NCBI GenBank assembly: GCA_964020155.1
Contig: OZ026558.1
Coordinates: 2,409,663-2,473,662, forward strand
DNA from: Chondrilla cf. caribensis
Taxonomy: Eukaryota; Porifera; Demospongiae; Chondrillida; Chondrillidae
Direction: 5' to 3'
Length of the DNA: 64,000 nt
In this document: piece by piece, positions 24,834-36,734 of the stretch
Layout of the letters: each line of letters starts with the position of its first letter
Position numbering within the stretch: the first letter of the stretch is position 1
Position numbers and translations under genes: made by a program
Notes under the pieces: generated by a model
What the model saw: only the letters and a program-made list of their open reading frames with translations
Told to the model about the DNA's origin: nothing
Database searches by the model: none

Positions 24834-25312
24834 TTTTTCAATAAATGTCGTCCGTTCACATAGTTAGAGACCTTGCAGGTTTGTCATGCTCTGCCTCCAA
24901 GTAGACCATCGATGCCCTATCTTGCACACTTAGGAGCAATGTCGCGTGTACTTCCATTGCGATGCTATGTTAACAATTGTGTGGTCTTCCGTCGATTGCG
25001 GTCGGAATATTAAGCCACTATTTCATATAATCTCAATCCTCTCGAACGATTACCTCCAAGTTATGTAGCCACTATGATGCTCTTCTTATGTGCAGAGTTT
25101 CAGACTTATTCATCCTTTCGTTGAAGTGTGCTTTAAAAATATGGCCGTCGAAAAGGCGATAGTGGTAGTTTATTGTGAATAATTCGACGAAGGAACGTCG
25201 TATCATTAAACGGTGTACACCACTGAATGCAGCTAGCAATGTAGCACCTACGATGCAAATTAGAACTAATTCTATGATCATCGATTTTTTCATTGGTAAC
25301 CCTAACTTAGTC
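24834..25312 (-). repeat. Right arm of the large inverted repeat
   Basis: Reverse complement of 23530-24008 with only a handful of differences. Includes the conserved part of the membrane-protein ORF and its 3' flank. Confidence 0.9.
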
Positions 25313-25497
25313 TCAATGGTGTAGCCGGCATTGCCCTCGCTGTCTCCCCTTGCAGGTTCTCCGCGTTCTCCGCTGCCTGATCCCAATAAAAGTCTTCCTT
25401 CATGAGTAGAGGTAGCCGACATCTGAGAAACGACAGACAGCCATTTTATAAAAGCGCTTGTGATGACGCCATCAAACGGACCAAATGTCATAGGCAA
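25072..25497 (-). CDS. Small single-pass (type II-like) membrane protein
   Basis: An open frame of up to 141 codons. A likelier start is the internal Met of MSATSTHEGRLLLGSG, which gives about 115 residues. The model is a Gly/Ser/Glu-rich N-terminal tail containing an EGRLLL dileucine-like sorting signal, then KKSMIIELVLICIVGATLLA, a single hydrophobic helix of about 21 residues, then about 50 residues with many aromatic and basic positions (YHYRLFDGHIFKAHF). Positive charges flank the helix on both sides, so the topology is not certain. No family is recognised. A second, N-terminally truncated copy exists on the other strand at 23549-23770 because of the inverted duplication. The conserved stop in both copies suggests that the C terminus is real. 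Confidence 0.55.
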   Translation of the reverse strand: MPMTFGPFDGVITSAFIKWLSVVSQMSATSTHEGRLLLGSGSGERGEPARGDSEGNAGYTIETKLGLPMKKSMIIELVLICIVGATLLAAFSGVHRLMIRRSFVELFTINYHYRLFDGHIFKAHFNERMNKSETLHIRRAS

Positions 25498-25679
25498 TTG
25501 ACGTGATTATCGCGTGCTCGTTCGAAGAAGACAAGCTATGCTCCACCATAGGTGTTGGAGTATCTATGGCTCCACGGTGTGCCTCGTCATTCAGAGAGGA
25601 CCATTTCCAGTAGCTGGACCGGGGTCCGTTCAACTGTGTTTAGATGAGGTAGCCGTGCTTGGTCGTCCACGTGTTTACG

Positions 25680-26290
25680 CTTTGTCTACCTCTCTGTTTG
25701 CCCGTGATCACGTTCTTCCCACCATAGACCCTAGATACCTATGTTCCCACTATGCTCACCTCTCCATTCATGTTTTTGTTTGCATTGGGCATTCATCTAT
25801 ACGTTCACCTATGTTCACATTTGCTCACTTTATTAGCACTCTGTCCACATCTTTGTTGGCCTTTGAACACTTTTGTTCGCTTTCTCGAGATATTGTTCAT
25901 TGACAAATTTCTGGCTAATTTGTGCCTTTCTACATCCACCTGTGTTCACTTGACAATGCGTTAACTTTTGGACTGTTCATTGACACTATGTTCACATCTG
26001 TGGTCAACTTTATTCACTTTTGTTCACATTTTACACATTGTTCAGACACCTTTCTCGTCACTTTGTGCACCTCTCCACCCGGCCACCTGTGTTCAATTTC
26101 TACAGTTCATTTACCCTTTATTCACCCCTTTGGTCACCTTTAGTCACTTTCCTTTCAGCTTTGGACTTGGTTCACATATGTATACTTCCACTGTTTGTTC
26201 ACCTTTATGCTTACTTTGTGCATCTTTCAATAAACATACTCATTTTCACTTGTGCTTCACTTTTGTCCACTTTCTTCACTTTGTTCACCA
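25680..26290 (+). repeat. Degenerate TTTGTTCAC-rich low-complexity region
   Basis: Irregular recurrence of TTGTTCAC(C/A/T)TTT modules every 10-15 bases makes several overlapping Phe/His/Thr-rich ORFs. This composition indicates an old minisatellite rather than protein coding. Confidence 0.6.
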
Positions 26291-26299
26291 CTGCATTAT

Positions 26300-27090
26300 T
26301 CGGTTAGCTCTCCATTCCCAAAAATATGATGATGAAAGTATGACAATATTATGCATAATGCAATTTGGTATGAGAATAGTAAATATTCACTTCAAGTTGT
26401 ATAGTTTCTGTATTTTAATGCAGTAAAGTTTGTATCGTAGTACATCCACCTTCTACCAAATTCAGGAACTGCTAAGTATTTCCTGCAATACATTAGTATA
26501 TCCACAACACACACCACACACTTGAATTAATGGACCTTAATCTACATTAATTTAAATGGGGCTGACACTTACCAACATAATCTCAGTTGTGCCTGTTTAA
26601 TGGTAGCCAAGTAAAGTGACTTTATGGTAGAGTTACTATTGTGTAATATAAAATCTGAAGTTTTTAATTGCATTGTATACAATAGAATACATATCCTGAA
26701 TCAGATATACGTATGTAACTATAATATGGAATATTTATTAGTTAACTCAACAATTGACTCCAAAGAATGTTTGTAGGCCATGTCCACTACACTTGAGAAT
26801 TCTTCTGCGGGAGTCTTTATGCTCAATTATGTGATCATGCAATTGTGTTTGTATATACGAGGGAGAGTTTGTTAGGAAGGTAGAGTGGAATATTGATAGA
26901 ATGTGAGTTGGTACTTGATATGATATTCATATATATGCATCTATCTCAGAACATTCCCTGATATGTACATAATGTAATATGTATTATAGTCACTTCACTC
27001 AACACTTGTGGTATCTTCTAGTAATTAATAGTCAAGTTATAGTGTAATATTCTGGAATGAGTTATAATCATGTCTGTTTGTTCAAAGTGG
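26300..27090. other. AT-rich intergenic stretch
   Basis: No ORF above 60 codons with recognisable features, no repeat family and no splice chain were seen. Confidence 0.4.
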
Positions 27091-27099
27091 TTATTATGG

Positions 27100-27215
27100 G
27101 GATCACAGTGCTGTGGTGGATCACACAGGATGTGGTGGATCACACAGTGCTGTGGTGGATCACACAGGATGTGGTGGATCACACAGGATGTGGTGGATCA
27201 CACAGGATGTTGGAA
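27100..27215 (+). repeat. 19-bp minisatellite (GGATGTGGTGGATCACACA)
   Basis: Five or six close units with the CACACAGTGCTGTGGTGG variant interleaved, decaying into looser GGATCACAC/GTAGWTCACAC repeats to about 27520. The ORF over it (WWITQDVVDHT...) is a by-product. Confidence 0.8.
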
Positions 27216-28079
27216 TTTGCACTGGCTGTTGTGGATTTCATAGGCAATTGTAGATCACACTGCCTGCTGTGGGTCACACAGTTGGTTGCAATAGTAGCTG
27301 ACAGTGGTTGTTGTGGATCTCACAGGCAGTTGTAGTTCACACTGGATGATATGCTTCTCAGAGGCAGTTGTAGGTCATAGTGACCATTGTGGACCACACA
27401 TTCAGTTGTAATTGATATTGACTATTGTGGATCCTACAGTCAATTGTTGTTTTCACTGGCTGTTGAATTTTACACACTGTCAGGAGGTGTATTTGAATTT
27501 TACACAGGCAGTTGTATTTGACACTGATGTCTGTTTGAACCACTGGTGTCCTTACAAATTTATTGACTGTATCTGCATGTTTTCTTCATTCTATCTACTT
27601 TGCTATGTTAACTTCACTGCCCTTCATGTAGAACCATTCATCTACTAGTTTCTTTGATGAATGTACATTCACATGCATGTCTACTGTCCTTGTTCTCCCT
27701 CATGTGTTTAACTATGTAGTGGCATGCATTTTTACATTCATGTGTGTGACAAATTAGCTGGTCCCAATGTGTCCTTTACGAAGAGGTTCTACTGTAATAT
27801 TATGTACGTACTTCTGATGTACTTTTATAAAGTCAGACATACGTGTGTACATCCATATATGCATCTATACATATGTATGGATGTCTTTTCCACTTTTTCA
27901 CTTTTCTCTGTTCTGTTCAACAGTGTCTTCCAACCCAACGTAAAAGGGTAAGAAGTATGTCTGTTATCTCAAGGTCGTTGAAATGTTTGTTAGTCTGCTT
28001 CCTTATCTCCTTCCTTCTGCTGCTCAAAGGATTTATGCCTATACGACCCCGATCTTCTTAGCAAATTCAGTAAGTGAGT

Positions 28080-28230
28080 ATCTTGTGTTTTCCTTTATGC
28101 TGGTAGATTATACTCAACACACACGCAAGATAGTGATACACACATGCGTACTGGTATACTTGACTGTATGTACTGTACCTCCCACACACAATTACCGCTG
28201 TTCTACTCCGTAGCAAGAGTGTTCTTGGAC
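28080..28230. repeat. Segmental duplicate of 32325-32465
   Basis: Both copies share the run TTTATGCT-GTAG-TTATACTCAACACA... and CTTGACTGTATGTACTGTAC in direct orientation, 4.2 kb apart. A possible terminal exon follows here at about 28206-28326 (KSVLGPIALEERVVFGVAAN and on to a TAG) but is not maintained in the second copy. Confidence 0.6.
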
Positions 28231-28765
28231 CAATCGCATTGGAAGAGAGGGTTGTGTTTGGTGTTGCAGCAAATGTCGAGAAGGCCCTAGCATGCAGTAG
28301 CTCAAGAAGGAGATTGCACCTGTAGATTTTTTAAAGGTGTGTACGAGCATGCGTGCGTGTCTACATGAGTGTGTGCATGCATGTTCCATGTGGATGTTTG
28401 TATGTGTGTGTTTGCTTGTGTGTGACAACCACTCAAGTGTGGCAGACACACTCACAAATGTTAAGAAATAATAATCTACTTCAGTTGGTTACCATAAGCT
28501 GTGTACCCCCTCAAGGAAGATACGTACCTATGTATATTATTTCTGTATACATATTTCCTAGGACTAATCTGAGTCATTTGGAGACTGGTAGGATATTTCT
28601 TTTTCAGTTTCAATAATGTTCATATTCATATAACGGTAGACACACCATTATCATAAGAAAATCACTTAACAGTTGGCATACCAGTATAATAGTATAATGT
28701 GTTCACATTGCTTATAATATTTCTCCATCCACACTTAGTATCATTTAATGTTTTAATGTAATTCT

Positions 28766-29116
28766 TCACACCGGGATTGTTGCTCTTGTGTTAATCACAA
28801 GGTCATAGGAAACAGTGAACTTCATGGCATTCTGTTTTCCATGAGCTAGAGGATAGCAGACAGTTGAACCCCAGCTTGGCCCGTAACAATGGCGTCCATT
28901 AAGTTCAGAATTACCACAGTCCTTGTACCACCATCCTCCTTGCAATGAACTCCCAGCACAGTTACTACACATCTGATCATTGTCTCTATCTTTGGTGGTA
29001 AACTGCATACCATTATCATAAGTTAGCCTATCCTGGACATACTGGTCCAGTTGTGGTATCCTACGTACATCTAATGTGTAGTAATTTCTAGCACCATTGA
29101 CGTTGAAGAAAGCATA
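28766..29116 (-). pseudogene. Fibrinogen-related domain, C-terminal fragment
   Basis: Read leftwards, the frame gives [17 protein letters not shown], then the fibrinogen-fold landmarks [11 protein letters not shown] (calcium-loop region), [15 protein letters not shown] and NSELNGRH, and a short C terminus ending in TGA at 28766. Fibrinogen-related proteins are secreted lectin-like recognition molecules. Upstream of 29116 the same frame meets a stop within 12 bases and only a shifted frame is open, with no clear acceptor at the right phase. The N-terminal half of the domain is missing. This is either the last exon of a gene with an unrecognised acceptor or, more likely, a fragment. The C-terminal end is shorter and more divergent than in typical members. 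Confidence 0.65.
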
Positions 29117-29940
29117 GTGACATCATGTCTGTAGTTTCCAAAGAATTTGTCTTTTATAGCATGGGTTTGTGGAGTTGTTGTCATGACAGTATGGTGGTTG
29201 ACTTGGTAACACGCCTAATGCCACCATCCTTTTTGAAGGAATAACAAGATTATTTGCAGGTTTCATGGTTCTATAAACAATTTGATATTTAATGAAAGCA
29301 ATAGGACCGTGTATTCATTCCATGGGAATTAAGGTCTTGTATCGGAATGTATTGAAAAATTAGTATAACTGTTATCCTTTTACTGTAGTGACCCGGTCCG
29401 TCTATAACTTGTAATGTACACTAAACGTGTTTACTTGTAACATTGTTGATGTGTAGAGAGATCCGTATATGTATGTACTGGTTGGTATTGCTTAGCATTG
29501 TAGACTTGGGTATATTTCCATTCCAAATTTATAATCTTTACTGAAATATGGCATTTCTAGGTGTCTATATGTTTACGCACATGTTTGTGTAAATATACAC
29601 TGCATACAAGTTTTAATGAAGCATGCCTCCTTTGGTCCTCGTTTGATTTGGCAAATAATGGTTTCTGGAAGACAGTGGTTACTCTCCAGCAGTTCCATTT
29701 TAACGAGCACACTTGATCTGTCTATACTGTACAGTGTATACTGTGTTTTATGTGAGATCTGTACATATTATACGGTGTATACTGTGTGGAACATGTGATC
29801 TGTACATGCGTATTGAACTGTGAACATATGCTGTGTTAGCAATTTTATAATGTACAAAGCCATAGCCATTGTATAAAGTTTCTAATCATTTAGCTGATGT
29901 AGTCTTTAATGTTTATATATGCTGTCAACGGGTGCTCTAC

Positions 29941-30045
29941 TGGTTAAGACATGATCACTTGGGCAGTATGACACATAAATCCACTCTCCCTTGAGACTTG
30001 TAATTTCATATGTCACACTGTCCTTGTGTCATGTCTTGACCACTA
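29941..30045. repeat. Imperfect foldback element
   Basis: The arm at 29941-29977 (TGGTTAAGACATGA ... TATGACACATA) pairs with 30009-30045 with several mismatches and a 31-base spacer. It resembles a small foldback or a hairpin RNA precursor. There is no target duplication by eye. Confidence 0.55.
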
Positions 30046-30763
30046 AATAATCCTCACCAAAATAGCATGTACAATATTATGTGTGTATTTGTAATGATAC
30101 TATTATTACAAGTCATGTTCCAGTTCCCACATTATCACTTCCTGTAATAATGTCATTAACTTCACATATCACAGGAGTATATCAATGATCGTAACACGTA
30201 TGGTAAATATAAGCCAATCTACTTAATGTTAGAGTTAGTTATTGAGTGTGTTTCAATTCATCCTGTGATTGCACACAGTGTGTTTGTTGTGTTAGTCTTG
30301 GAAACGTAACTTCATTTGAGTAAACTTCAGAGAAATACGATTCCAGCAGTTCACGTAAAACCTGCTATGTTTAGTGTGTAGTTTGTGTGTCTGTTGCCGA
30401 GAATAATGAATATTGAACATATTTATAGTTCCCTCGGAAATCTGCTAAATCAACTCTTAGTTCTGTTCTCGGTGCTGCTGAGGTCAAGCAGTGTATATGG
30501 TTCAGTCCAAGCCAGAATTCTCTCTTGAGTTTCCCAAAACCTGACACATAGTCTGCTCATTATATGTGGAAATCCTCTGATCCATTTTTTCTCTGGAAGA
30601 CAGTCCACCTTTGTTCTTCAGATCACAGAATACATTATGCGGTTTTCCACAACCTTTGAGATAGGCCTCTCTGCATCCTTTAACAGGTGTTGATGGACCT
30701 GTGTGAATATACCCAGTATATCATACTTATGTAGAATAGGGTAGTCACTGTATGTGAGGTCAT

Positions 30764-30786
30764 ATATATATATATATATATATATA
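30764..30786 (+). repeat. (TA)n microsatellite
   Basis: A short TA run of about 11 units. Confidence 0.85.
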
Positions 30787-30899
30787 CAGCATATATCAAC
30801 ATGTGTTTGTTGTGCAGTGAGTTGGATGCTACAATCCAGACATTGTGGTACATACATTACGTATGATTGGTAGATGGCAGAAAAACGATCAACTATTTC

Positions 30900-31955
30900 A
30901 CCTGTACATGTGTCACTCAATATTATCACTGTTGTGTGCCTCATGTGTGTACATATGTTCATGTGTTCTGAATTTGTGCAGTAAATATACGTAGATGAAT
31001 CTGTACATGTACAACATACCTACATACATACAGAGAATAATATAATTTTTTCTGTATCACCTGACATTATGTCCAGTCATCTTCAATAATGACCCGACTG
31101 ACAGGACATGAAATTAAAAAAAATTCAGAATAATCAACTTTTAGATTACTAACATGGCTGCCTTATGTTGATCTTTACCCGCGTAATCTGAAGCATTTCT
31201 TGTTTCATGATTCTGAGACCCTTTGATCCAAGTGCTTAAAAAATTTGATGCACATATATTCTTTTCAAATGATCGTCAAACTTGACACCAAAAATAGGCA
31301 ACTAGTGAACTGTCTTCCTTAAAGTTTGATTTTTCACAACGGAGCCATGTAAGAGTGTCGTAGTCCTTGTCGCATTGCCTCTGCCACTTTTCAAATGTTG
31401 TTAGGGTGAATACTCTCTTCTTTGCATTTGGTTCGGAATGTGTACTACCATCTCGGGAGTTAATGCTTCGACTTACAAAAGATTGACATTTTAGCTGCTT
31501 TTTGCCTGGACTTTTTTTCTGCATATACGTGGTCTGATCCGACTGCGTGGCATTAGGCATGTCAAGTGGCTGATGTCTGAACGTTATATTTTTCTCTGCC
31601 TACATGCATTCATATGAACATCTACGTTCTTGTAGGATTTATATATTGTTCTTAGTTACATATGCACGTAGGTATTTACATAAATCTGTATGTGTGCGAT
31701 CCAATCCCAATCGTTTAGTATGTTTGGTGTGACACTCTAATCTGTACCTCATGTACACTTGATTGTCTCTTGTGTGTATGTACAGTACATGCAGGGATAC
31801 CTCCACAGTGCTCTGTAGTGTTCAGACACACCAGTATCCTCTGCTGCCCCTGGTGTTGTGTGGTCTGTGGTCTGACAACATCTGAAGGTGTGACCTGTTT
31901 ACTGTTGCACAACTGACACCTACCAATTGTTTAGATAACGCCATAATGAAACTCA
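30900..31955. repeat. Segmental duplicate of 7525-8360, with internal hAT-related fragment
   Basis: The outer parts match 7525-7670 and 8085-8360. The middle is replaced by the zinc-finger fragment at 31141-31560. The exon-like stretch after the acceptor at about 31795 (IPPQCSVVFRHTSILC) stays open longer here than in the 8.2 kb copy. Confidence 0.7.
31141..31560 (-). pseudogene. hAT-related (C17orf113/KIAA1586/ZMYM-like) N-terminal zinc-finger fragment
   Basis: On the minus strand: a basic N-terminal part, then FTLTTFEKWQRQCDKDYDTL, then WLRC...VAYFWCQV. The same frame continues past one TGA with RSFEKNICASNFLSTWIKGS, then QNHETRNASDYAGKDQHKAA. This is the TTF/BED-like zinc-binding module that precedes hAT-type transposase cores and their domesticated relatives. 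The TGA falls where the family has the second Cys of the WCxxC pair, so a Cys codon has probably become a stop. A further stop at 31141 and the absence of a DDE/dimerisation core mark it as a dead fragment. It sits inside a duplicated segment. Confidence 0.6.
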
Positions 31956-32931
31956 TTAATGTACTTGATAAAATCATTACACTAGGATGGTATTCTACGT
32001 ATATTGGGATGAACCGGAAGCTGAGTTTACAGGAGTGATCCTAAGCTGGATGAGTGCTGGCTTGTACTTGTTGTGTGTGTGTATAAGCAATGATATTATT
32101 TTATACAGAAACATACCACATAATAATTAAATAACATATTTCTTATATAATTTGAGGGAGTCTTTAACATTCAAACCACTTCACAAGATATAAGCCCACT
32201 AACACAGGCAATAATCACTACACATAAATTACACACAGTGTTCAACAGAGAGCATCTAATTCAGTTACAAAGTACACAGTATAATCCGATGTTTGCTTTC
32301 TGTAATTGCTCTCTCTGTATCATTTTCCCTTTATGCTAGCAGCTTATACTCAACACAAGACAGTGAAGCACACATGCATACTTGTATACTTGACTGTATG
32401 TACTGTACATCCTACAGACAATTGCCGCGGTGTCCCTCTGTAGTCTTGAGTGTTCAATGTTGGATCCATAGTATAATGACGTTAGACTGTATAAATGCAG
32501 TGGAACAGTGCATTTAGTAGTACATTGTTAGCATAATGTGTTTGTGGTGATTTGGACTGTGAGTCCTGTCCAGCCATTGTGACATGGTCAAACAGGAAGT
32601 GAAAAATAGTGTAGGAGTACTGTATAACCGGAAATATTGGTGGTCATTTATTTTGGTGGTTTGGCAGTTTGATCGACTACCACCAACATAATATCTGCCA
32701 AAATAATAACACCGTACAAAATGTTGGGGTTACATAACAATAAAGTGACATAATCCTGACACGTCTGTGCGGCTTGAATAATCAAGGCGATGTATCGGTA
32801 CTTCCAAAGAAAAGAACGGGATTCTAACAAGCTACCTTATGTCTAGCTATAGTTTATTATATTATAACCTGGGCTTGCCATCTGCCGAAATAAAAACTGC
32901 CAATATCAAAAATTCGGCAAACCACCAAATA

Positions 32932-32935
<4 letters not shown>

Positions 32936-33003
<68 letters not shown>

Positions 33004-33021
33004 ATTTGAGTGTGTGTGTGT

Positions 33022-33073
<52 letters not shown>
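32936..33073 (+). repeat. (TG)n microsatellite, left flank of the LINE
   Basis: Two long TG runs split by CATTTGAG. The LINE begins exactly where TG ends (TGTGTGTAAACTC). Confidence 0.95.
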
Positions 33074-33076
<3 letters not shown>

Positions 33077-34215
33077 CTCATCCCTTTTTGAATCCAGTTG
33101 GAGTAGATTTGCATCATACAGGTGTTCAGTGGGCCGATTCCTATTACATTTTGTTCTCATCAATCTAATTTTGACCGTTGCTACAAGTAACCGATGGTCG
33201 CTATCCATATCACCTCCTCTATACACTCTTGTGTCTACTATGGATGGTTTCATTCTATGCTTCACTAAAATGTAGTCTTTCACGGATGGGTAAGTGTTCG
33301 GACCAGGTAGCTAGATGGATGCGCTTGTGTTTGAAGAAAGTATTCATAATACACAGTCCATGGGTAATAGCAAAGGACATTAAGCGATAACCATTGTCAC
33401 TTGTACTGTTACTCAAAGCATGTGTCCCAGCGACTCCGGGTACCGATTCACTAATGGAAGCGTTAAAGTCCCCCATGATGATTACCAGCCCATTACCGCG
33501 AGACAGAGTGTTATCTAGATCATTATAAAACTCATCTTTTTCTTCGTCATTATGTTGGTTTGTAGGTGCATATACAACAATGACCAGTAACGGGCCTACT
33601 TGAGTTTGGAACTCAGCTGATAGAACCCTTGGAGATACTGGATGGTAAGATCTCATTGATGCTCTAGCCTCCTTTGTCATGGCAATACCCACTCCTTCAC
33701 TTTTTCGCTCATCTTGTCGTCCCGAGTGAATTAAAGTGTAGTTACTACCTTCTCCTATTTCAATTTCACCCTCACCCGGTAGATGTGTCTCTGTTACAGC
33801 AACCATGTTCATATCATACCTTAACATTTCTCTCTCCAGTTGCTCCAGCTTCCCAGTGCCTTGCAGTGTTCTCACGTTCCAGGTCCCGATCCTTCCAGCT
33901 TTGGAAAAGCCAAGCAGGTTCCCCACGTCTTTTCTCTTAAGTCTTTGACATCCAGAGTCAGCAGTCAATTTTGTTCTTCGTTCCGTTTTTCTTGCTTTGG
34001 AATTACATCTTTCACCGTTGCCAGTGCGCAACTGTTTGTTTCCGGATCTCAATCTTTGTTTAGCCCTACCATTCACGGGTGAGATGGCTGGTCTCACGCC
34101 AGGTTTTGTCGTTGCAGTTTGTATAGACCTGCGACTTTGAGAACTTCTCAGGAAATAACGAGAAGCCGTTGGGGATAATTCCCTCGTCCGCCTGTCGACC
34201 GTTGAGTTTGCAGAG
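33074..34215 (-). pseudogene. LINE endonuclease domain (inverted segment)
   Basis: The minus-strand frame contains RIGTWNVRTLQGTGKLEQLE, VAVTETHLPGEG, VVYAPTNQHNDEEKDEFYND and IIMGDFNASI, the core motifs of an exonuclease-endonuclease-phosphatase fold that nicks target DNA to prime reverse transcription. Near 33285 the frame shifts by one base. The last motif ([12 protein letters not shown] ... [14 protein letters not shown], with the catalytic SDH) is in another frame and runs to the TG edge. The region upstream of the core is basic and Ser/Arg-rich. The part of the ORF beyond about 34215 is antisense of the RT half and not real. Confidence 0.85.
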
Positions 34216-36311
34216 AGCTTCTCACACGTGTTTGAACATAGAACAAGGCAAGGTGGGTACGAGCAGAGATGGTCTGAAGTGAAGGATGCCATATTACATA
34301 CAGCCGAAGGGACACTAAAGAAGAAATGGAAGAAAAGGAAAAAGTGGATTACTGAGAGCACCCTAGAGCTCACTGAGAAGAAAAGAAAAGCTTTTCTTAT
34401 ATGGCAGGAGGATAGGAAGAATGAGCACAAAAGACAGGAGTACAGAGGGTTGTGTAAATATGTGAGACGATCAGTGAGGGCTGACAAGGAAAAATGGATT
34501 GATGGGATGATGAAGGGCATGGAGGAAGATATGAAGAGGAATAGACTGGGTAATTTCTTCAAAAAGTTGAAAAATCTTATGGGCAAAACAGGACGTAGAG
34601 GTATAATAGTTGATGAGAATGGTGAACAGTTGACCGATGGTAAAGACAGGTTAGGTAGATGGAAACGCCACTTTGAGAGTGTACTGAATGTAGGTTCGTC
34701 AATGTCTGTTGAGCTTCAAAACAGCCAAAGTACTGGAGATGATGACCTAGCAGAGCTGACTATAGAAGAAGTGAGGAATGCAGTGAAGAGGTTAAAGAAT
34801 GGTAAAGCAGCAGGTGATGATGGAGTGGTGGCCGAACTGTTGAAATATGGCGGTGAAGATGTGATTGAATGGATGTTTGAAGTTTTGACAGAGGTGTGGA
34901 GAGAGAGAAGGTTCCAGATGATTGGAAGAAATCAGTTTTAGTGCCTTTACATAAAAAGAAAGATCGGACAGTCTGTGACAACTACCGCGGGATTTCACCT
35001 CTGAGTGTACCTGGGAAGGTATTTTGCCTCATTTTACTTGACCGACTGGAACGCATCATAGATCCCCAGCTTCAGGAAACACAGTGTGGGTTCAGGAAAG
35101 GTAGAGGCACCATAGATCAGATTTGGGTAACTCGTCAAATTGTTGAAAAAGCAAATGAATATCAGTCTCCTACCCACTTGTGTTTCGTAGACCTAACAAA
35201 AGCATATGACTCAGTCAACCACAGGGCTCTACTCCATGTTCTGAATCAGTATAGTGTCCCAGTAGGCCTAATAGAGATGATTGAAGATCTGTACAGTGGA
35301 ACAAAATGTTATGTTAGGACTTGTGATGGTGTGTCTGAAGAATTCCCAGTTGCCTGTGGTGTTAGACAAGGGTGTGTTTTATCTTCATTACTGTTCAATT
35401 GTTTTATGGACTGGATTATGAGGGAAGTGGTAGTGGAGTCTGGTGGCGGCCTGGAGGTAGAGTACACTGTTAATGGAGGAGTGTTCTTGTCATATAGAGA
35501 TAGGACAACACTGAGCATGGTTATACAAAACACCCAGTATGCTGATGACTTGACACTAGTAGCAGAAAGTAGAGCTGAGATACAGAACATGTTGAATGTC
35601 CTTGACAGTTGCTGTAAGAAATGGGGAATGAAGATTAACGGAAGCAAAACTAAACTGATGAATGTTGGGAATATATCGGAGAATGTCGCACCAATCTGTC
35701 TGAATGGACAACAGATTGAAGATGTTGCTAGCTTTAAGTATTTGGGGAGCATCCTAGAGCCAACAGCCAGTGTAGATAAGGAAGTGGATAGTAGACTGCA
35801 GAAAGCCGGGACTGTGTATCAGATGTGGCGATACAAAATCTTCAGAAGCCGTAACCTCAGTACAGCAACCAAGGTTCGAGTATTTCAATCACTGGTAATG
35901 TCCGTCCTTCTCTATGGCTTGGAGACTTGGCCTATGAATCAGCAGAACACAAGGAAACTGAAGACGTTCCAGATGAGATGTTTGAGAGATATTTTGGGTT
36001 TTACCCTGCTGGACAAGAAAAGAAATGACGACATTCTAAAATTGTCAGGTCAGCTTCCCATTGAAGATGAGTTAAGAAAAAAGAGGTTGCAGTGGTTCGG
36101 ACATGTACAGAGGATGGATGATGTGAGAACACAGAAGAGAATTTTGAGATGTAGACCGGTGGGAAAGAAGAGAAAGCCTGGAGGCACCTCATTACGATGG
36201 GTGGATACCATCAGCAGAGACCTGGCAAAGTTGGACAGTTGGAGAGATGTAGTGACAGATAGAAGTGCTTGGAGAGGAATAATTAACCAACTACACCGGC
36301 CAGATGAGTGA
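34216..36311 (+). pseudogene. LINE reverse transcriptase domain
   Basis: Starts in the connector (YEQRWSEVKDAILHTAEG), then a charged linker and the thumb-side landmark TIEEVRNAVKRLKNGKAAGD. A one-base slip in the GAGAGAGA run near 34900-34908 moves the rest to a second frame, which is open for 471 codons. That frame has VPDDWKKSVLVPLHKK, FVDLTKAYDSV (motif A), GVRQGCVLS, QYADDLTLVAES (motif C with catalytic YADD) and the C-terminal RLQWFGHVQRMDDV, ending TGA at 36309-36311. Apart from the slip it looks undamaged, implying a fairly recent insertion. It makes cDNA by target-primed reverse transcription. Confidence 0.9.
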
Positions 36312-36380
36312 ACTGTAGTTGATGGATCTTGATCTTCCCAACATCCATGTGGATAAGGAGTAAAGAAGAAGAAGAAGAAG

Positions 36381-36640
<260 letters not shown>

Positions 36641-36734
36641 AACATCACATAGAGGCACTTTGTGTGGGCTATGTACATGTTATGTATGTAAATTATTAAT
36701 ATCTGCTTCGTTATTTCCTAATTATTTACTGCAG

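Larger units (their letters stand above)
33074..36380 (+). mobile_element. Non-LTR retrotransposon with inverted 5' part, inserted in (TG)n
   Basis: The apurinic-type endonuclease half is on the minus strand (33074 to about 34215). The reverse-transcriptase half is on the plus strand (about 34216-36311). The C-terminal edge of the endonuclease lies at the far left and its N-terminal edge meets the RT part. This is the layout expected of twin priming with 5' inversion. Only a small part between endonuclease and RT seems to be missing. The 3' end is a short UTR and an (AAG)n tail at about 36364-36380. Both outer sides are (TG)n, so the target was a TG microsatellite. The sequence type (GTWNVRTL, WFGHVQRM) suits the RTE/Jockey-I group; the clade is not resolved. 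Confidence 0.85.

Noticed and set aside
32857..33117. Long His/Thr and Val/Cys ORFs across GT/AC arrays (also 36050-36699, 45851-46795, 59091-59645, 60068-60508)
   Set aside because: They only translate dinucleotide repeats and have no non-repeat core.
34216..34586. N-terminal third of the long minus-strand ORF overlapping the RT
   Set aside because: It is the antisense of the LINE linker; only the part left of about 34215 is endonuclease.
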